From positions 48,569,214-48,633,213 of the forward strand of contig NC_030381.2 in assembly GCF_001625215.2 (NCBI RefSeq): 64,000 nucleotides of DNA. The letters are read 5' to 3'. The DNA comes from Daucus carota subsp. sativus. Its lineage: Eukaryota > Streptophyta > Magnoliopsida > Apiales > Apiaceae. Made by a program: the position numbers and the translations under genes. Shown here one piece after another: positions 46,637 through 60,203 of this stretch. The notes under the pieces were generated by a model. That model did not search any database and was not told where the DNA came from. It saw only the letters and a list, made by a program, of their open reading frames with translations. How positions within the stretch are numbered: the first letter of the stretch is position 1; each line of letters starts with the position of its first letter.

Positions 46637-48069
46637 CTCTCTCGATTAATCTCTCCACAGATCTCTATAGCAAAAGAGTAACTACACGAGCGTGTTAATA
46701 ATACAGTAACAATTATGTATATGGAGGCTGTGTATGGAAGATGACAATCCGCCGCGACTGTCAAGAAGATATATATAACTCTCTTTCTCTCTCTAGAAAA
46801 AACCCTTTCTGTGTGTTCCTGTCTCACTCTGGCTAGTGTAACCTCTCTCTAGTCTCTAACTCAACATTAAAAGAAATAATCAATTTTCATGGTTTTTAAT
46901 ATTTTTTTTATTTCCTGCAAAAAAAATATTTTTTTTATGCTGGTTTTTCTTTATATTTTTAATAAATATCAATTCTAATTAATAGAAATTCAGTACATAA
47001 GACAAGAAGTTTAGATAAGGCAATAATAAATATCGCATTACAAATTAATATTTAATAAGATGGTAAACTTTATTTTATATTATATATACTATCATTCGAA
47101 AAAAGTATATATCTAACGAAAGTAAGAAATTATTTCAAACCTTTACACGATATCATCTTTATGTTTGAAAAATAATCCATCGAAAAAGTCTCGTTAAAGC
47201 CCCGAAAAAAACTCATAGAGAAAAAGGATGATTTTCAAAAATAAATACATTGTTTACAAGGAAACTAAAAATAAAACTAATTTCAAAAATTAAATTAGTG
47301 TCAAAACATATTCAAAAGTCCAGGAAAAAAAACATATTCGAAAGCAAGCAAACAGGCTAACTCATGGATTAACTAGATTGCCTCGCCTCGATTAATACTT
47401 TTAATATTTTTATATTTCCTCCGTATATGTGGGGGAAATTTGTATACTCTCCGTAATGAAAATGTTATTTATTTTAAAAAAAACCAATGTCTTGCTAATT
47501 ATATGCAGTACTTTTCATTAATATTTATTGTTAAATTGTCTTGTACAACGAATTTCGCGAGCATTTCTGAAAGAAGATTTTAATGTCTTGAAAATTCAGT
47601 CTCTTTCAAACTTCCTCAAATATATTCATTAATAAAAGATTATTAAAAATAAAATATGATAAGTTCCATCGATCATATTCAATTCAATCTGAGTCATTAC
47701 AGCATCCATAATGGTTGCCCATTGCTCCCTGAAATCATGCAAAGTGACTTGACCGTCTATTTTTTATACCATTTTGTATCGGATGAGTTCTAACATAAGT
47801 GGTCAAAACTATCGTACTGCGTAGTGCCCGGCTCATCTTTGGTTGATTATTTAATATTTTTTAATTAAATTTCTTTTCAATTTGCTTATGTTACGGTGTA
47901 GTTTTATTATTTCATAAATCATGAGTTGGTATGTTGCATCGGATGGTTTTGACTTTTCTTTCAAAATCCATTTTTGTGTGATATGACATAAAATGGAGCG
48001 TGTTGAAGATAGAAAGAGGTCCTTCAACATTACACAAATACTCTTAGAACCCCAAGTATGCATGATATA
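46637..48069. other. GIP1-like promoter and intergenic DNA
   Basis: The first 200 bases (CT-rich on the gene's strand) are the probable leader and core promoter of the GIP1-like gene. The rest is AT-rich, with no gene or defined repeat. Confidence 0.4.
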
Positions 48070-48350
48070 GTCACTGGCCCTGAGTAATCCAACCTTGATG
48101 GTGATTCTGGATCCCCTTCACCCTTCAAGCATTCGCATTATATGATTTTTACTGGATTATGACTATGTATGTGTTTTATGACTATGTGTGTGTTTTCAGA
48201 TAAAAGATCTGAGATCTGGCGTATTCCAACCCTGTTCCTGGATCCCCTTCCCGGCTTCACCTCTCAAGCCTTCACATACTATACTATATTGATTTTTATT
48301 TATATGATTTTTACTGGATTATGACCGTGTATGTTTTTAGATACAAGATG
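48070..48350. repeat. diverged tandem duplication of about 130 bp
   Basis: CTGGATCCCCTTCACCCTTC and ATGATTTTTACTGGATTATG at 48110-48170 recur as CTGGATCCCCTTCCCGGC and ATGATTTTTACTGGATTATG at 48238-48325. Two head-to-tail copies, clearly diverged. Confidence 0.65.
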
Positions 48351-49018
48351 TTGCTAATATTTACATGTGTAAAGTTTGGGTGTACTAGATTATGGTGTTG
48401 TGTATTGCTGGGCTTAAAAGTCCAGTTTCCGACCTAAAAGTCAGAAAATTTATCAATATTGTTTCTGTAAAGAATTCATAAGTCGGTTTCTGACTTACAA
48501 ACCTGAATCTGAGAAGTTGAAAATGCTAATTTTCAAATGACTTGTTGTTGGTGTGTCATATTGAAATGTTTTAATTACTAATATTAGTGTAAATGCTCAA
48601 ATTTTTGTAATAATCAATTAAATCATAACATATGTGGGCTGTTTGGCTGAGTTTAAAAGAAGTGACTTATTAATTAAAATAAAGAAATAGACTAAAAGTG
48701 AGAAATTGGTTTGGACTTATAAGCTATTATCAGTGTTTGGATAACGTGACTTATAAGGTTTTTAAGTGTTTGGATAACTTAACTTATAAGTTGGTATAAT
48801 TTTGTAATTTTGTAATATAATAATTTGTTTTTTATAATAAATAAATAATAATAATATAAGACCTTCTATTATTAATACATGAAATATTTAACAAATACAA
48901 AATTTTAAACTCTGCACTAAAAGAAAAAATTAATAACTGCTGATAATTCAAGTAAATTAAAGAGCAGTGATTTGTTAATTAAAGAGCAGCTACGAGAAGA
49001 AGAAGAAAAGAGGTGAGG
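48351..49018. other. left flank of the LTR element, older repeat DNA
   Basis: Contains GTGTGTCATATTGAAATGTT (48552 on), which recurs at about 60451 beyond the LTR element. A likely hAT-like or similar miniature fragment starts GGGCTGTTTGGCTGAG (48637). The LTR element evidently landed in pre-existing repeats. Confidence 0.45.
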
Positions 49019-49023
49019 GAATA

Positions 49024-51931
49024 TATAACGACTCGTAATTTTGTGCTAGATTATTAAATAATAAATGATAATTATGTGATTATTTGTTAAGAGTGAAAAT
49101 TTTATGTTATGTGACCTTGACATGTTACTCGTATGTGTTTGTGTGGATAAATACATTTGTGGTAGTTGTTTTAATTATTTAATAATTATTTGTGAACTTC
49201 TGAAAATTGATATTTTAGCGAATGAATTATGAAAAATACAAAAATAATTTCAAATATTCGTTTTAAGGTTCCATAATGTTAATAATTATTTTTTAAGACT
49301 TTTAAAAATTCTGATATATTAGTTTTGATAAAAATTGGATTTTCGGTGAAATATTTTTGTATTAAACTTTCAAAATTTGTAAAATATCCAAAATTGATTT
49401 AAAAATTTTGAAAATTTATTTATAAGCTTTTAATAATATTATCTAGCTGTGGTAAATGTTTCGTGATTTTTGGATGATTTTTTCCGAATAAATTGTATAT
49501 CGTAATTTTTACGTTAAAACCGAAACAAAATAATAAAACACGAACCAAGGGACACTTGGCATCCTTAGAGGGGCTGGTTTTGTGCATGTTTGCCAAGTGG
49601 CATCAGCTGGGATATGATGGGCATGACTCACCCCAAGGGTGAGTGTACGTGTGCCATGTGTCCATGAGATGTAATAAAAAAAGAAAAAAAAGAAATGCAC
49701 ACACATGTACACTCCTTTCTCCCAAATCACTCTGTCTCTCACCACTCTGCTCTCTCCCTCTCCGTACACCTATCTCCCCCCTCCTGTTCCAGAATAACCT
49801 CCCCCATTTCCTTTCTTTCTCTTTTTAATTTACAAACTAATACCTCAAAAATATATATATATTTATCTTTACAAGTTGATTAATTAAGTGCGGCTAATTT
49901 GGAGAATAGCTAGGCAAATTCCACTCTCGGCTTTCGAGCACTTTCGGTTTCAAAGGGGTATATATATATATTCAAACCCTTTTCTTTAATTTCTTTAGTT
50001 TGATTTGTGATTTATGTGAATATGTGATTATATACATGATTAATGATAAGCGTGAGTAGATTATTATCAAATTAGTTTTAATTATGATAGTCTAATTGTG
50101 GTACTTGATTTTGAGTTATTTGCATGGGATATTGATTACGTGGTTATCGGTAATTTAAATTCAAAAATTTGAATTTTTTTTAAAAATATATATTTGTATA
50201 TATTCGGCTTTTATTAAAAAAATAGAGGAGGAATTGCTAAGCCTTTTATATGATTACGTGGTAATTGTGTTGTGATTAGAAGCTACTATATATTTAAATT
50301 TGAAGATTAAAATTTTGATTATAGCAATTCGAAAAAAAAAAATATTCAAATTATCAATATTATATATATGTTTGAATTTTTTTTTTTTTTAACTTAAAAG
50401 AGGGGAATTGATTAAGATGTTACAATCATATTTATGGAGTATCTTGATATTTTAATTTTTGAATGGTAATAATATTCATTATGAGTATTCAAATCTTATA
50501 GAAGGAGAAAGGGAAATGGAGTTTGGTTGATACATTTTGATTGTCGGTTGAATTTTGGCTTGATTGGCTGTGTTTGGTTATTTTGGCATAGTCCTATGTA
50601 TAGGGGAAATGCTGCCAAAATTTTATTAAAGCTTTAGTATAGAATTATGTGCGTGATCAAAATTATGCTTTACTTGCTGATTGAAGCTGTTATGACGAAG
50701 GGTAGTATATTAGCTGAGGATATTAAGAATAAGATTTTCGATTGAGATCTAGTCTTTTAAATTATGTAGGTTCCCGACAGCAGTAGTATTCCACACCTTG
50801 TGTCTTTTGCTCAGCTCAGGCAAGTGTACTTTCCTTAAAACTTTTACTTATTTCAAATGCATGATATAAGTACGGTTTTGATTTGAAAGGTTGAATTTGC
50901 CAAATTGGTACACATGGTTTCAAAATATTTATGAATGATTTTCACAGCTCGGTTTAGTTCCTCTCAGGCTTATATGTTATAAGTACACTTCTGAGGGAAT
51001 AATTTTTTTTTAAAATGTAAAGCTGGGAACTACTCGAACTTTGTAAGGCATTTGGTACGGTTAATAAGTGGCTGAGGCGCCAGTCCCAAGTTTTAACAGA
51101 TCTGGTTGTATATGCGAATCCATGGATATTATTGTTCAACATTATCTAATGTGTTTAGGTATTGTTGGGGCCTGTGAAGGACTGATCATCTTTCGCAGAC
51201 CATTGCGTCTTATCTAAATCCAATATGTAAACAGGTTCGAGATTTTGGTTTTAAAGGAAGGGGGACTTCCTATTTGAATTGAAAAGCTTTTAGAGGAAGG
51301 GTTACTTCCAAATTGATTTGAAAAGCTTTTGATTTAGAAGCGGAGGCTTCAACTTGATTTGAAAAGCAGATAGTAGTTGATTTTAAACTATTTTTGAACT
51401 GTTACGTTTTACTATGCTGCTTCCTTACTCGTTTTACTATACAGCTTTACTTACTGATTTGTTTACATCACATTTTCTTACTGTTTACCGTACATTTGAT
51501 TATTCTAGCACTTGCTGAGCATTCCTGAGCTCACCCTTGTTTTGTTTATTACTAACCCTTTTCAGATATATCAAAATCGCCCGTCTTGCCGTAGGATTAG
51601 CCCAAGACGTTCCTCTAGCTCTTCGTTCTGGCTCGGTAGCTCTCAAGTAGTTCCAGGCGGTTGGAGTCATATCTAAACTAGGTTTCTAGCTTGATCTAGA
51701 TATTTCTGTAGGTTGGTTTTGAGGGATATGGTGTAATCTCATGTAGAGATTGTCCCACATCTTGGTATGTTTCTGTTATAAGTTGTAAACCTGTGACATA
51801 CTTAACCTGATAAAGATCCTGTTGTTGGGGTTGTTGTGTGAACTTAATAATATTTGCTAGACAAACTTCAGATTTGTGTTTTAATATGGTTAGTGGCTCC
51901 AGAACTCTAACCCCAGGTTCGGGACGTCACA
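49024..51931 (+). repeat. 5' LTR
   Basis: 2908 bp from TATAACGACTCG to GGGACGTCACA. Open frames within it (49509-49769 on the minus strand and others) recur unchanged in the 3' LTR and have no family features. Confidence 0.95.
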
Positions 51932-51934
51932 AGT

Positions 51935-51946
51935 TGGTATCAGAGC
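51935..51946 (+). other. primer binding site
   Basis: TGGTATCAGAGC, three bases after the 5' LTR, is the complement of the 3' end of plant initiator Met-tRNA, the standard primer of this family. Confidence 0.9.
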
Positions 51947-52699
51947 GACAGGTTTAAGTCACTGTCATAGGTTAGAATTAGCATAACTTGTAAGGGTAAA
52001 GTCAAGCAACTCATATAGAGGAGCTATTCGGTGAGATCTAGTCAAGGGTTAGTGGTGCTGACCCTGGCATTGATTGGTATTCTAATAATTGTTGACCGAG
52101 TTCTTCTTCTGGATAGCATAGTCCAGAGCTCGTTGATCATCTTGACCGTGTGCCCTTGGACCTTTCCAGGGAGAGGCTGCTCCGTTTCCCGATATTCTAG
52201 CGTGAGTGATTCGCCCCTATATTAGTCTAAAGGCTAGGGCGGTGCAATATAGCGGACTTATAGATTGACTAGTATTTGAGCTAGGAGTGATCGGAGGCAG
52301 TGGTTAGAGTCATGTTAAACGTTATGGCTGTTGAGAGGGATGATAGTATACTATGGCATCCCCATTTAGGTTGGTGTTGTACTTGTTATTCAGACATTAT
52401 CTATACTCAGTTGACTCTGGTATGTACCTGAGTTGTTAGACTGTTGTACTCTATCATGGATCTATTTAGATGCATGCTTGTTGTTTATTATCTTGTATTC
52501 ATTTGGGTTATTTACAACTGGTATATTGTATTGTCTTACTGTTGATATTTTGTATACCACTTGTGAACTAACAAATAACCTCTGAAGTAGTAAATTTGCT
52601 TTTTCCAAAAACTTATATGTATGTAGGTACATAGATACCATTATTTTTAAAATTAGAAAGCAAATTGCTCAACATGTTGTTTGTGATGTTAGCAGGAAA

Positions 52700-55600
52700 A
52701 TGTCAACAGAAAGAGCAACCCGTACTGATCCTGAGAATCAGGAAGAGACGGTTAACCCAACTATGAATCAGATAATGCAATTATTGCAACAACAGGCTGC
52801 TAATATGGTACAGCAGCAACAGCAGCATATCCAGCATCAACAGGAGAGGCAGCAACAACCGCAAGGGGTTGAGATAGTAGGTACTTTCAAATCCTTCCAG
52901 TCAGCGAAACCTCCTGAGTTTGAGGGTTCTCCAGATCCTATCAGGGCCAGAGCATGGCTGAAAGAAATAGAGAAAGCGTTTAGATTGGCCAAAGTAAAGG
53001 AAGAGGATAAGACAAATTATGCGAGTTATTTTCTGAAGAACGAGGCTAATTATTGGTGGGAATCAGCAAAAGGTTTGGAAGGAGAGGAAATGATAGAATG
53101 GGATAGGTTTGTTGAACTATTTCTGGAAAAGTATTTTCCGGAACATGTTCAAAATCAGATGGAGTTGGATTTCTTGGAGCTCAAGCAGGGTGATAAGAGT
53201 GTGGCGGAATATGAGGCAAGGTTTGTGGAGATGGCAAGGTTTGTGGATTCGTATGTGGATACGGATCTGAAAAAGGCAAAGAGGTTTCAGCAGGGATTGA
53301 GATCTGATATTCGAGTTGGAGTTGCCGCATTGAGATTGCGGACATATGCAGAGGTTGTTCAGACGGCGATGGTGATTGAAGGGGAACATAAGATGGGTGA
53401 AAAGGAGAAGGAAGCTAAGAAGAGAAAGGTGGAAGTTGGAGAAGGAAGTCAGAATATGGGGTCTCAGAAGAGGAAGGAAACTCCCCAGAATAGGAATTTC
53501 GGATTCAGAAGTCAGGGGCAAAACCTAAACCGACCATTCAATAGGCCCTTACCCCAGAATCAGCCAGGCAACTCAAGACCCCCAGTTCCAAAGTGTGCTA
53601 GTTGTGGAAAGAACCATTCAGGGGTGTGTAATAAGCCTAATGTCACTTGCTACAGATGTGGTGAGAAAGGGCATTATGCGGATGCATGTCCAACCAAGAA
53701 AATTCAGAGGGATCAGGTCAAGTGTTTCAATTGTGGGAAGTTGGGACATATGAAAAAGGATTGTCTAGCCCCAAGGATGGCGGATGCTAAGGTAAATACG
53801 ATGGGGACTTCAGAGACTAAGGGAGCCACTTCTCGGACTTTTAAGATGACCAGGAAGAAGACCGCGAAGGAAGCAGATGTTGTAGCAGGTACGCTTTCTG
53901 TCAACTCTGTAGATGCTAAGGTGTTGTTTGATTCTGGAGCTTCAAAATCTTTTATATCTGAGAAATTTGTTAGTCAATTGAATTGTGAGATAGTTGCATT
54001 AAGAGAAAACCTAGTTATAGAAGTGGCAAACCGGGATAGAGTGTCCGTAAGTAAAGTCTGTCCGAAATGTAGAATAGAGATATCAGGGAAGTATTTTTGG
54101 GCAGATTTAATACCCTTTCAGTTAGGGGAGTTCGATGTTATATTGGGAATGGATTGGTTGTCTCAGCATAAGGCTAAGATAAATTGTAAGAATAGGGAGG
54201 TTGTATTAAGCACGTTGGAAGAGGAGAAGGTAAAGTTTAAAGGTCAGAAGCAAAAGAAAAAGTTTTTAACCGTTATAGAGGCACAAAAGTTGTTAAGGAA
54301 AGGATGTGAGGCATATCTGGCTCATGTAATAGACACTAAGAAGGAAGCACCTAGATTAGAAGAGGTCCCAATAGTAAATGAGTTTTCTGAAGTTTTTCCA
54401 GAGGAATTACCTGGATTACCCCCAGACCGAGAGATAGAGTTCTCAATTGAGTTAATTCCAGGAGCAGAACCAGTTTCCAAGGCACCGTATCGCATGGCAC
54501 CCGTAGAGATGAAGGAATTAGCTAAACAGTTGCAGGAATTATTGGATAAAGGTGTGATCAGACCCAGTGTGTCACCATGGGGAGCACCAGTTTTGTTTGT
54601 AAAGAAGAAAGATGGGACCATGAGACTATGCATTGATTATAGAGAGTTGAATAAGCTGACCATTAAGAATAAGTATCCCCTGCCAAGGATTGATGACTTA
54701 TTTGACCAACTTAAAGGAGCTACTTGTTTTTCAAAGATTGATTTAAGGTCCGGGTATCACCAGTTGAAGATCAAACAAGAAGATATACCGAAGACAGCTT
54801 TCAGAACTAGATATGGACATTATGAGTTTCTAGTGATGTCATTTGGATTAACTAATGCACCAGCGGCATTCATGGATTTGATGAATAGGGTGTTCAAGGA
54901 GTATCTGGATAAGTTTGTGATCGTTTTTATTGATGATATTTTGATTTATTCAAGGACAAGAGAGGAACACGCGGAACATTTGAGGATTGCTTTACAAAGA
55001 CTAAAGGAGAAGCAGCTTTATGCCAAATTCTCGAAGTGTGAGTTTTGGCTGGAGGATGTTCAGTTCTTGGGCCACATTGTAAGTAAGGATGGTATAAAAG
55101 TAGATCCGGCAAAGATTGAAGCTGTAGCTAAATGGGAACAACCTAGGACGCCGACGGAAGTAAGAAGTTTCCTTGGATTGGCAGGTTACTACCGACGATT
55201 TGTTAAGGACTTTGCGAAGATTTCAGCACCTTTGACTAAGTTGACAAGGAAAAATGAGAAGTTTAATTGGGATGATAAGTGTGAAAAGAGTTTTCAAGAA
55301 TTGAAAGAAAGGTTGGTGACCGCGCCAGTGTTAGCATTGCCCGATGAAAGAGGAAATTTTGTGATCTTTAGTGATGCTTCTTTAAAAGGGCTGGGATGTG
55401 TGTTGATGCAGCATGATAAAGTCATTGCATATGCGTCCAGACAGTTAAAACCACATGAACTGAAGTATCCAACACATGATTTGGAATTGGCGGCGATTGT
55501 GTTTGCACTGAAACTTTGGAGACATTACTTGTATGGAGAAAGGTGTGATATATATACGGACCATAAGAGTCTAAAATATATATTCACCCAGAAGGATTTG

Positions 55601-57247
55601 AACATGAGACAGAGAAGGTGGTTGGAATTGATCAAGGACTATGATTGTACTATAAGTTATCACCCCGGTAAAGCCAATGTGGTAGCAGATGCATTAAGTA
55701 GGAAGGAGAGGTTGAATATGATGGTGATGGCAGAAGAAGTGGCCAGAGATTTGGAGAAGTTGAAAATTGAAGTATGCAATTCAGGAATGGCTCAAGCAAG
55801 CTTGTATGAGATGACCTTTCAACCAGAACTGATACAAAGAATTCAAAAATACCAAGAGGACGCAAGGAATCGGGAATCAGATGTATTGAAGGGAGAAGAA
55901 CTTGGTGCACAAAAGGACGAACAAGGGATATTTAGATTCTCTAATCGAATATGGGTTCCTAACGTACCAGAATTGAAGACGGAGATACTACAGGAAGCGC
56001 ATTGTTCAAAGTTCTCTATACATCCCGGAAGTACCAAGATGTATCAAGATTTGAAGAGGAACTTTTGGTGGCCAGGTATGAAGAAGGAGATAGCTGATTG
56101 GGTTAGTAAGTGCCACACCTGTCAAGTAGTCAAAGCAGAGCATCAACGACCCAGCGGATTACTTCAACCTTTAGAAATTCCCAAATGGAAATGGGAAGAG
56201 ATTGCTATGGATTTTGTAGTAGGATTGCCAAGAACCAAGAAGGGACATGATGCTATTTGGATTATTATTGATAGATTAACTAAGTCGGCGCACTTCCTTC
56301 CGATCAGTGAGAAATATCCTTTAGATAAGCTTGTTAAGTTATATTTAGATGAGATTGTGTCTAGACACGGAGTTCCGGTGTCGATTGTGTCTGATAGAGA
56401 TCCAAGGTTCAATTCAAGATTTTGGAGTAAATTTCAGAAGAGCTTGGGCACTGATTTGAAAATGAGTACCGCATATCATCCTCAGACCGACGGACAAAGT
56501 GAGAGAACGATTCAGACAATAGAAGATATGTTGAGGGTGTGTGCTTTGGATTTCAAGGGAAATTGGGATGAACATTTACCACTGATTGAGTTCTCTTACA
56601 ACAACAGCTACCATGCCAGCATTGGAATGCCACCGTATGAAGCTTTGTATGGAAGGAAATGTAGATCCCCTGTCTATTGGGAAGAAGTTGGAGAAAGACA
56701 GATAGTTGGACCAGAATTAGTACAACAGACCAAGGAAGTAGTTCAACTTATTCAGAAAAGATTGATCGCAGCTCAAGATAGACAAAAGAAGTACGCCGAT
56801 CTTCATAGGAAGCAAGTCGAGTTTGAAGTTGGAGATCTAGTATTGTTAAAAGTATCACCATGGAAAGGATTAGTAAGATTTGGCCAGAAGGGAAAGCTAA
56901 GCCCTAGATATATTGGACCATATGAAGTTTTGAGAAAAGTTGGAAGTGTTGCCTATGAGATAGGGTTGCCTCCTCACCTGAGCCATATTCACAATGTGTT
57001 CCATGTGTCGATGTTGAAGAGATATGTCTCAGATTCAACTCAAGTGATAGAGTATGAGCCTTTAGATATTCAACCTGATCTGTCATATATCGAGCAACCA
57101 ATTGAAATCCTAGATAGAAAAGAGAAAGTGCTTAGGAATAAGTCGATACCTATAGTTAAGGTATTGTGGAGAAATCCTAGAGTAGAAGAGTCTACTTGGG
57201 AATTAGAGAGTGAGATGCTAGAAAAATATCCTCACTTATTTGACTAG
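52700..57247 (+). CDS. gag-pol polyprotein of the chromovirus
   Basis: One 1515-residue frame. Rough order: glutamine-rich N-terminus (25-55); gag capsid-like domain (60-230); CCHC zinc knuckles ([14 protein letters not shown] near 317 and [14 protein letters not shown] near 342); aspartic protease with DSGAS (near 411); reverse transcriptase (about 585-760) with FIDD near 743; RNase H (about 850-980) with [10 protein letters not shown]; integrase with its HHCC finger and catalytic core (about 1080-1330); and a C-terminal chromodomain-like segment (about 1460-1515, [20 protein letters not shown]). Plant Tekay/Del elements are known to carry gag and pol in one frame. Frame appears complete. 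Confidence 0.95.
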   Translation: MSTERATRTDPENQEETVNPTMNQIMQLLQQQAANMVQQQQQHIQHQQERQQQPQGVEIVGTFKSFQSAKPPEFEGSPDPIRARAWLKEIEKAFRLAKVKEEDKTNYASYFLKNEANYWWESAKGLEGEEMIEWDRFVELFLEKYFPEHVQNQMELDFLELKQGDKSVAEYEARFVEMARFVDSYVDTDLKKAKRFQQGLRSDIRVGVAALRLRTYAEVVQTAMVIEGEHKMGEKEKEAKKRKVEVGEGSQNMGSQKRKETPQNRNFGFRSQGQNLNRPFNRPLPQNQPGNSRPPVPKCASCGKNHSGVCNKPNVTCYRCGEKGHYADACPTKKIQRDQVKCFNCGKLGHMKKDCLAPRMADAKVNTMGTSETKGATSRTFKMTRKKTAKEADVVAGTLSVNSVDAKVLFDSGASKSFISEKFVSQLNCEIVALRENLVIEVANRDRVSVSKVCPKCRIEISGKYFWADLIPFQLGEFDVILGMDWLSQHKAKINCKNREVVLSTLEEEKVKFKGQKQKKKFLTVIEAQKLLRKGCEAYLAHVIDTKKEAPRLEEVPIVNEFSEVFPEELPGLPPDREIEFSIELIPGAEPVSKAPYRMAPVEMKELAKQLQELLDKGVIRPSVSPWGAPVLFVKKKDGTMRLCIDYRELNKLTIKNKYPLPRIDDLFDQLKGATCFSKIDLRSGYHQLKIKQEDIPKTAFRTRYGHYEFLVMSFGLTNAPAAFMDLMNRVFKEYLDKFVIVFIDDILIYSRTREEHAEHLRIALQRLKEKQLYAKFSKCEFWLEDVQFLGHIVSKDGIKVDPAKIEAVAKWEQPRTPTEVRSFLGLAGYYRRFVKDFAKISAPLTKLTRKNEKFNWDDKCEKSFQELKERLVTAPVLALPDERGNFVIFSDASLKGLGCVLMQHDKVIAYASRQLKPHELKYPTHDLELAAIVFALKLWRHYLYGERCDIYTDHKSLKYIFTQKDLNMRQRRWLELIKDYDCTISYHPGKANVVADALSRKERLNMMVMAEEVARDLEKLKIEVCNSGMAQASLYEMTFQPELIQRIQKYQEDARNRESDVLKGEELGAQKDEQGIFRFSNRIWVPNVPELKTEILQEAHCSKFSIHPGSTKMYQDLKRNFWWPGMKKEIADWVSKCHTCQVVKAEHQRPSGLLQPLEIPKWKWEEIAMDFVVGLPRTKKGHDAIWIIIDRLTKSAHFLPISEKYPLDKLVKLYLDEIVSRHGVPVSIVSDRDPRFNSRFWSKFQKSLGTDLKMSTAYHPQTDGQSERTIQTIEDMLRVCALDFKGNWDEHLPLIEFSYNNSYHASIGMPPYEALYGRKCRSPVYWEEVGERQIVGPELVQQTKEVVQLIQKRLIAAQDRQKKYADLHRKQVEFEVGDLVLLKVSPWKGLVRFGQKGKLSPRYIGPYEVLRKVGSVAYEIGLPPHLSHIHNVFHVSMLKRYVSDSTQVIEYEPLDIQPDLSYIEQPIEILDRKEKVLRNKSIPIVKVLWRNPRVEESTWELESEMLEKYPHLFD

Positions 57248-57274
57248 GTCAGATTCTGAGGGCAGAATCTTTTT

Positions 57275-57287
57275 AAGGGGGGAAGGA
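57275..57287 (+). other. polypurine tract
   Basis: AAGGGGGGAAGGA ends directly at the first base of the 3' LTR, the plus-strand priming site of the family. Confidence 0.9.
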
Positions 57288-60198
57288 TATAACGACTCGT
57301 AATTTTGTGCTAGATTATTAAATAATAAATGATAATTATGTGATTATTTGTTAAGAGTGAAAATTTTATGTTATGTGACCTTGACATGTTACTCGTATGT
57401 GTTTGTGTGGATAAATACATTTGTGGTAGTTGTTTTAATTATTTAATAATTATTTGTGAACTTCTGAAAATTGATATTTTAGCGAATGAATTATGAAAAA
57501 TACAAAAATAATTTCAAATATTCGTTTTAAGGTTCCATAATGTTAATAATTATTTTTTAAGACTTTTAAAAATTCTGATATATTAGTTTTGATAAAAATT
57601 GGATTTTCGGTGAAATATTTTTGTATTAAACTTTCAAAATTTGTAAAATATCCAAAATTGATTTAAAAATTTTGAAAATTTATTTATAAGCTTTTAATAA
57701 TATTATCTAGCTGTGGTAAATGTTTCGTGATTTTTGGATGATTTTTTCCGAATAAATTGTATATCGTAATTTTTACGTTAAAACCGAAACAAAATAATAA
57801 AACACGAACCAAGGGACACTTGGCATCCTTAGAGGGGCTGGTTTTGTGCATGTTTGCCAAGTGGCATCAGCTGGGATATGATGGGCATGACTCACCCCAA
57901 GGGTGAGTGTACGTGTGCCATGTGTCCATGAGATGTAATAAAAAAAGAAAAAAAAGAAATGCACACACATGTACACTCCTTTCTCCCAAATCACTCTGTC
58001 TCTCACCACTCTGCTCTCTCCCTCTCCGTACACCTATCTCCCCCCTCCTGTTCCAGAATAACCTCCCCCATTTCCTTTCTTTCTCTTTTTAATTTACAAA
58101 CTAATACCTCAAAAATATATATATATTTATCTTTACAAGTTGATTAATTAAGTGCGGCTAATTTGGAGAATAGCTAGGCAAATTCCACTCTCGGCTTTCG
58201 AGCACTTTCGGTTTCAAAGGGGTATATATATATATTCAAACCCTTTTCTTTAATTTCTTTAGTTTGATTTGTGATTTATGTGAATATGTGATTATATACA
58301 TGATTAATGATAAGCGTGAGTAGATTATTATCAAATTAGTTTTAATTATGATAGTCTAATTGTGGTACTTGATTTTGAGTTATTTGCATGGGATATTGAT
58401 TACGTGGTTATCGGTAATTTAAATTCAAAAATTTGAATTTTTTTTAAAAATATATATTTGTATATATTCGGCTTTTATTAAAAAAAATAGAGGAGGAATT
58501 GCTAAGCCTTTTATATGATTACGTGGTAATTGTGTTGTGATTAGAAGCTACTATATATTTAAATTTGAAGATTAAAATTTTGATTATAGCAATTCGAAAA
58601 AAAAAAAATATTCAAATTATCAATATTATATATATGTTTGAATTTTTTTTTTTTTTTAACTTAAAAGAGGGGAATTGATTAAGATGTTACAATCATATTT
58701 ATGGAGTATCTTGATATTTTAATTTTTGAATGGTAATAATATTCATTATGAGTATTCAAATCTTATAGAAGGAGAAAGGGAAATGGAGTTTGGTTGATAC
58801 ATTTTGATTGTCGGTTGAATTTTGGCTTGATTGGCTGTGTTTGGTTATTTTGGCATAGTCCTATGTATAGGGGAAATGCTGCCAAAATTTTATTAAAGCT
58901 TTAGTATAGAATTATGTGCGTGATCAAAATTATGCTTTACTTGCTGATTGAAGCTGTTATGACGAAGGGTAGTATATTAGCTGAGGATATTAAGAATAAG
59001 ATTTTCGATTGAGATCTAGTCTTTTAAATTATGTAGGTTCCCGACAGCAGTAGTATTCCACACCTTGTGTCTTTTGCTCAGCTCAGGCAAGTGTACTTTC
59101 CTTAAAACTTTTACTTATTTCAAATGCATGATATAAGTACGGTTTTGATTTGAAAGGTTGAATTTGCCAAATTGGTACACATGGTTTCAAAATATTTATG
59201 AATGATTTTCACAGCTCGGTTTAGTTCCTCTCAGGCTTATATGTTATAAGTACACTTCTGAGGGAATAATTTTTTTTTAAAATGTAAAGCTGGGAACTAC
59301 TCGAACTTTGTAAGGCATTTGGTACGGTTAATAAGTGGCTGAGGCGCCAGTCCCAAGTTTTAACAGATCTGGTTGTATATGCGAATCCATGGATATTATT
59401 GTTCAACATTATCTAATGTGTTTAGGTATTGTTGGGGCCTGTGAAGGACTGATCATCTTTCGCAGACCATTGCGTCTTATCTAAATCCAATATGTAAACA
59501 GGTTCGAGATTTTGGTTTTAAAGGAAGGGGGACTTCCTATTTGAATTGAAAAGCTTTTAGAGGAAGGGTTACTTCCAAATTGATTTGAAAAGCTTTTGAT
59601 TTAGAAGCGGAGGCTTCAACTTGATTTGAAAAGCAGATAGTAGTTGATTTTAAACTATTTTTGAACTGTTACGTTTTACTATGCTGCTTCCTTACTCGTT
59701 TTACTATACAGCTTTACTTACTGATTTGTTTACATCACATTTTCTTACTGTTTACCGTACATTTGATTATTCTAGCACTTGCTGAGCATTCCTGAGCTCA
59801 CCCTTGTTTTGTTTATTACTAACCCTTTTCAGATATATCAAAATCGCCCGTCTTGCCGTAGGATTAGCCCAAGACGTTCCTCTAGCTCTTCGTTCTGGCT
59901 CGGTAGCTCTCAAGTAGTTCCAGGCGGTTGGAGTCATATCTAAACTAGGTTTCTAGCTTGATCTAGATATTTCTGTAGGTTGGTTTTGAGGGATATGGTG
60001 TAATCTCATGTAGAGATTGTCCCACATCTTGGTATGTTTCTGTTATAAGTTGTAAACCTGTGACATACTTAACCTGATAAAGATCCTGTTGTTGGGGTTG
60101 TTGTGTGAACTTAATAATATTTGCTAGACAAACTTCAGATTTGTGTTTTAATATGGTTAGTGGCTCCAGAACTCTAACCCCAGGTTCGGGACGTCACA
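57288..60198 (+). repeat. 3' LTR
   Basis: 2911 bp, matching the 5' LTR base for base wherever compared, except for homopolymer lengths. It ends GGGACGTCACA before the right GAATA. Confidence 0.95.
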
Positions 60199-60203
60199 GA
60201 ATA

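Larger units (their letters stand above)
49024..60198 (+). mobile_element. whole-looking Ty3/gypsy chromovirus (Tekay/Del-type) LTR retrotransposon
   Basis: An 11,175-bp element bounded by the 5-base duplication GAATA (49019-49023 and 60199-60203). It has long terminal repeats of 2908 and 2911 bp, a Met-tRNA-type primer site, a leader of about 750 bp, one gag-pol frame and a polypurine tract. Order of domains (protease, reverse transcriptase, RNase H, integrase) marks Ty3/gypsy. The C-terminal chromodomain-like tail and fused frame point to the Tekay/Del chromovirus branch. The two LTRs look identical apart from the length of a few homopolymer runs, so insertion was very recent on an evolutionary scale. 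The LTR begins TATAACG rather than the usual TG. The element looks whole, with no breaks seen. Confidence 0.95.

Noticed and set aside
49509-49769. 86-codon frame, repeated at 57773-58033
   Set aside because: Present twice only because it lies in both LTRs; low-complexity and unrelated to any protein I know.
53117-56412. Several minus-strand frames across the gag-pol region
   Set aside because: Shadows of the long plus-strand frame.
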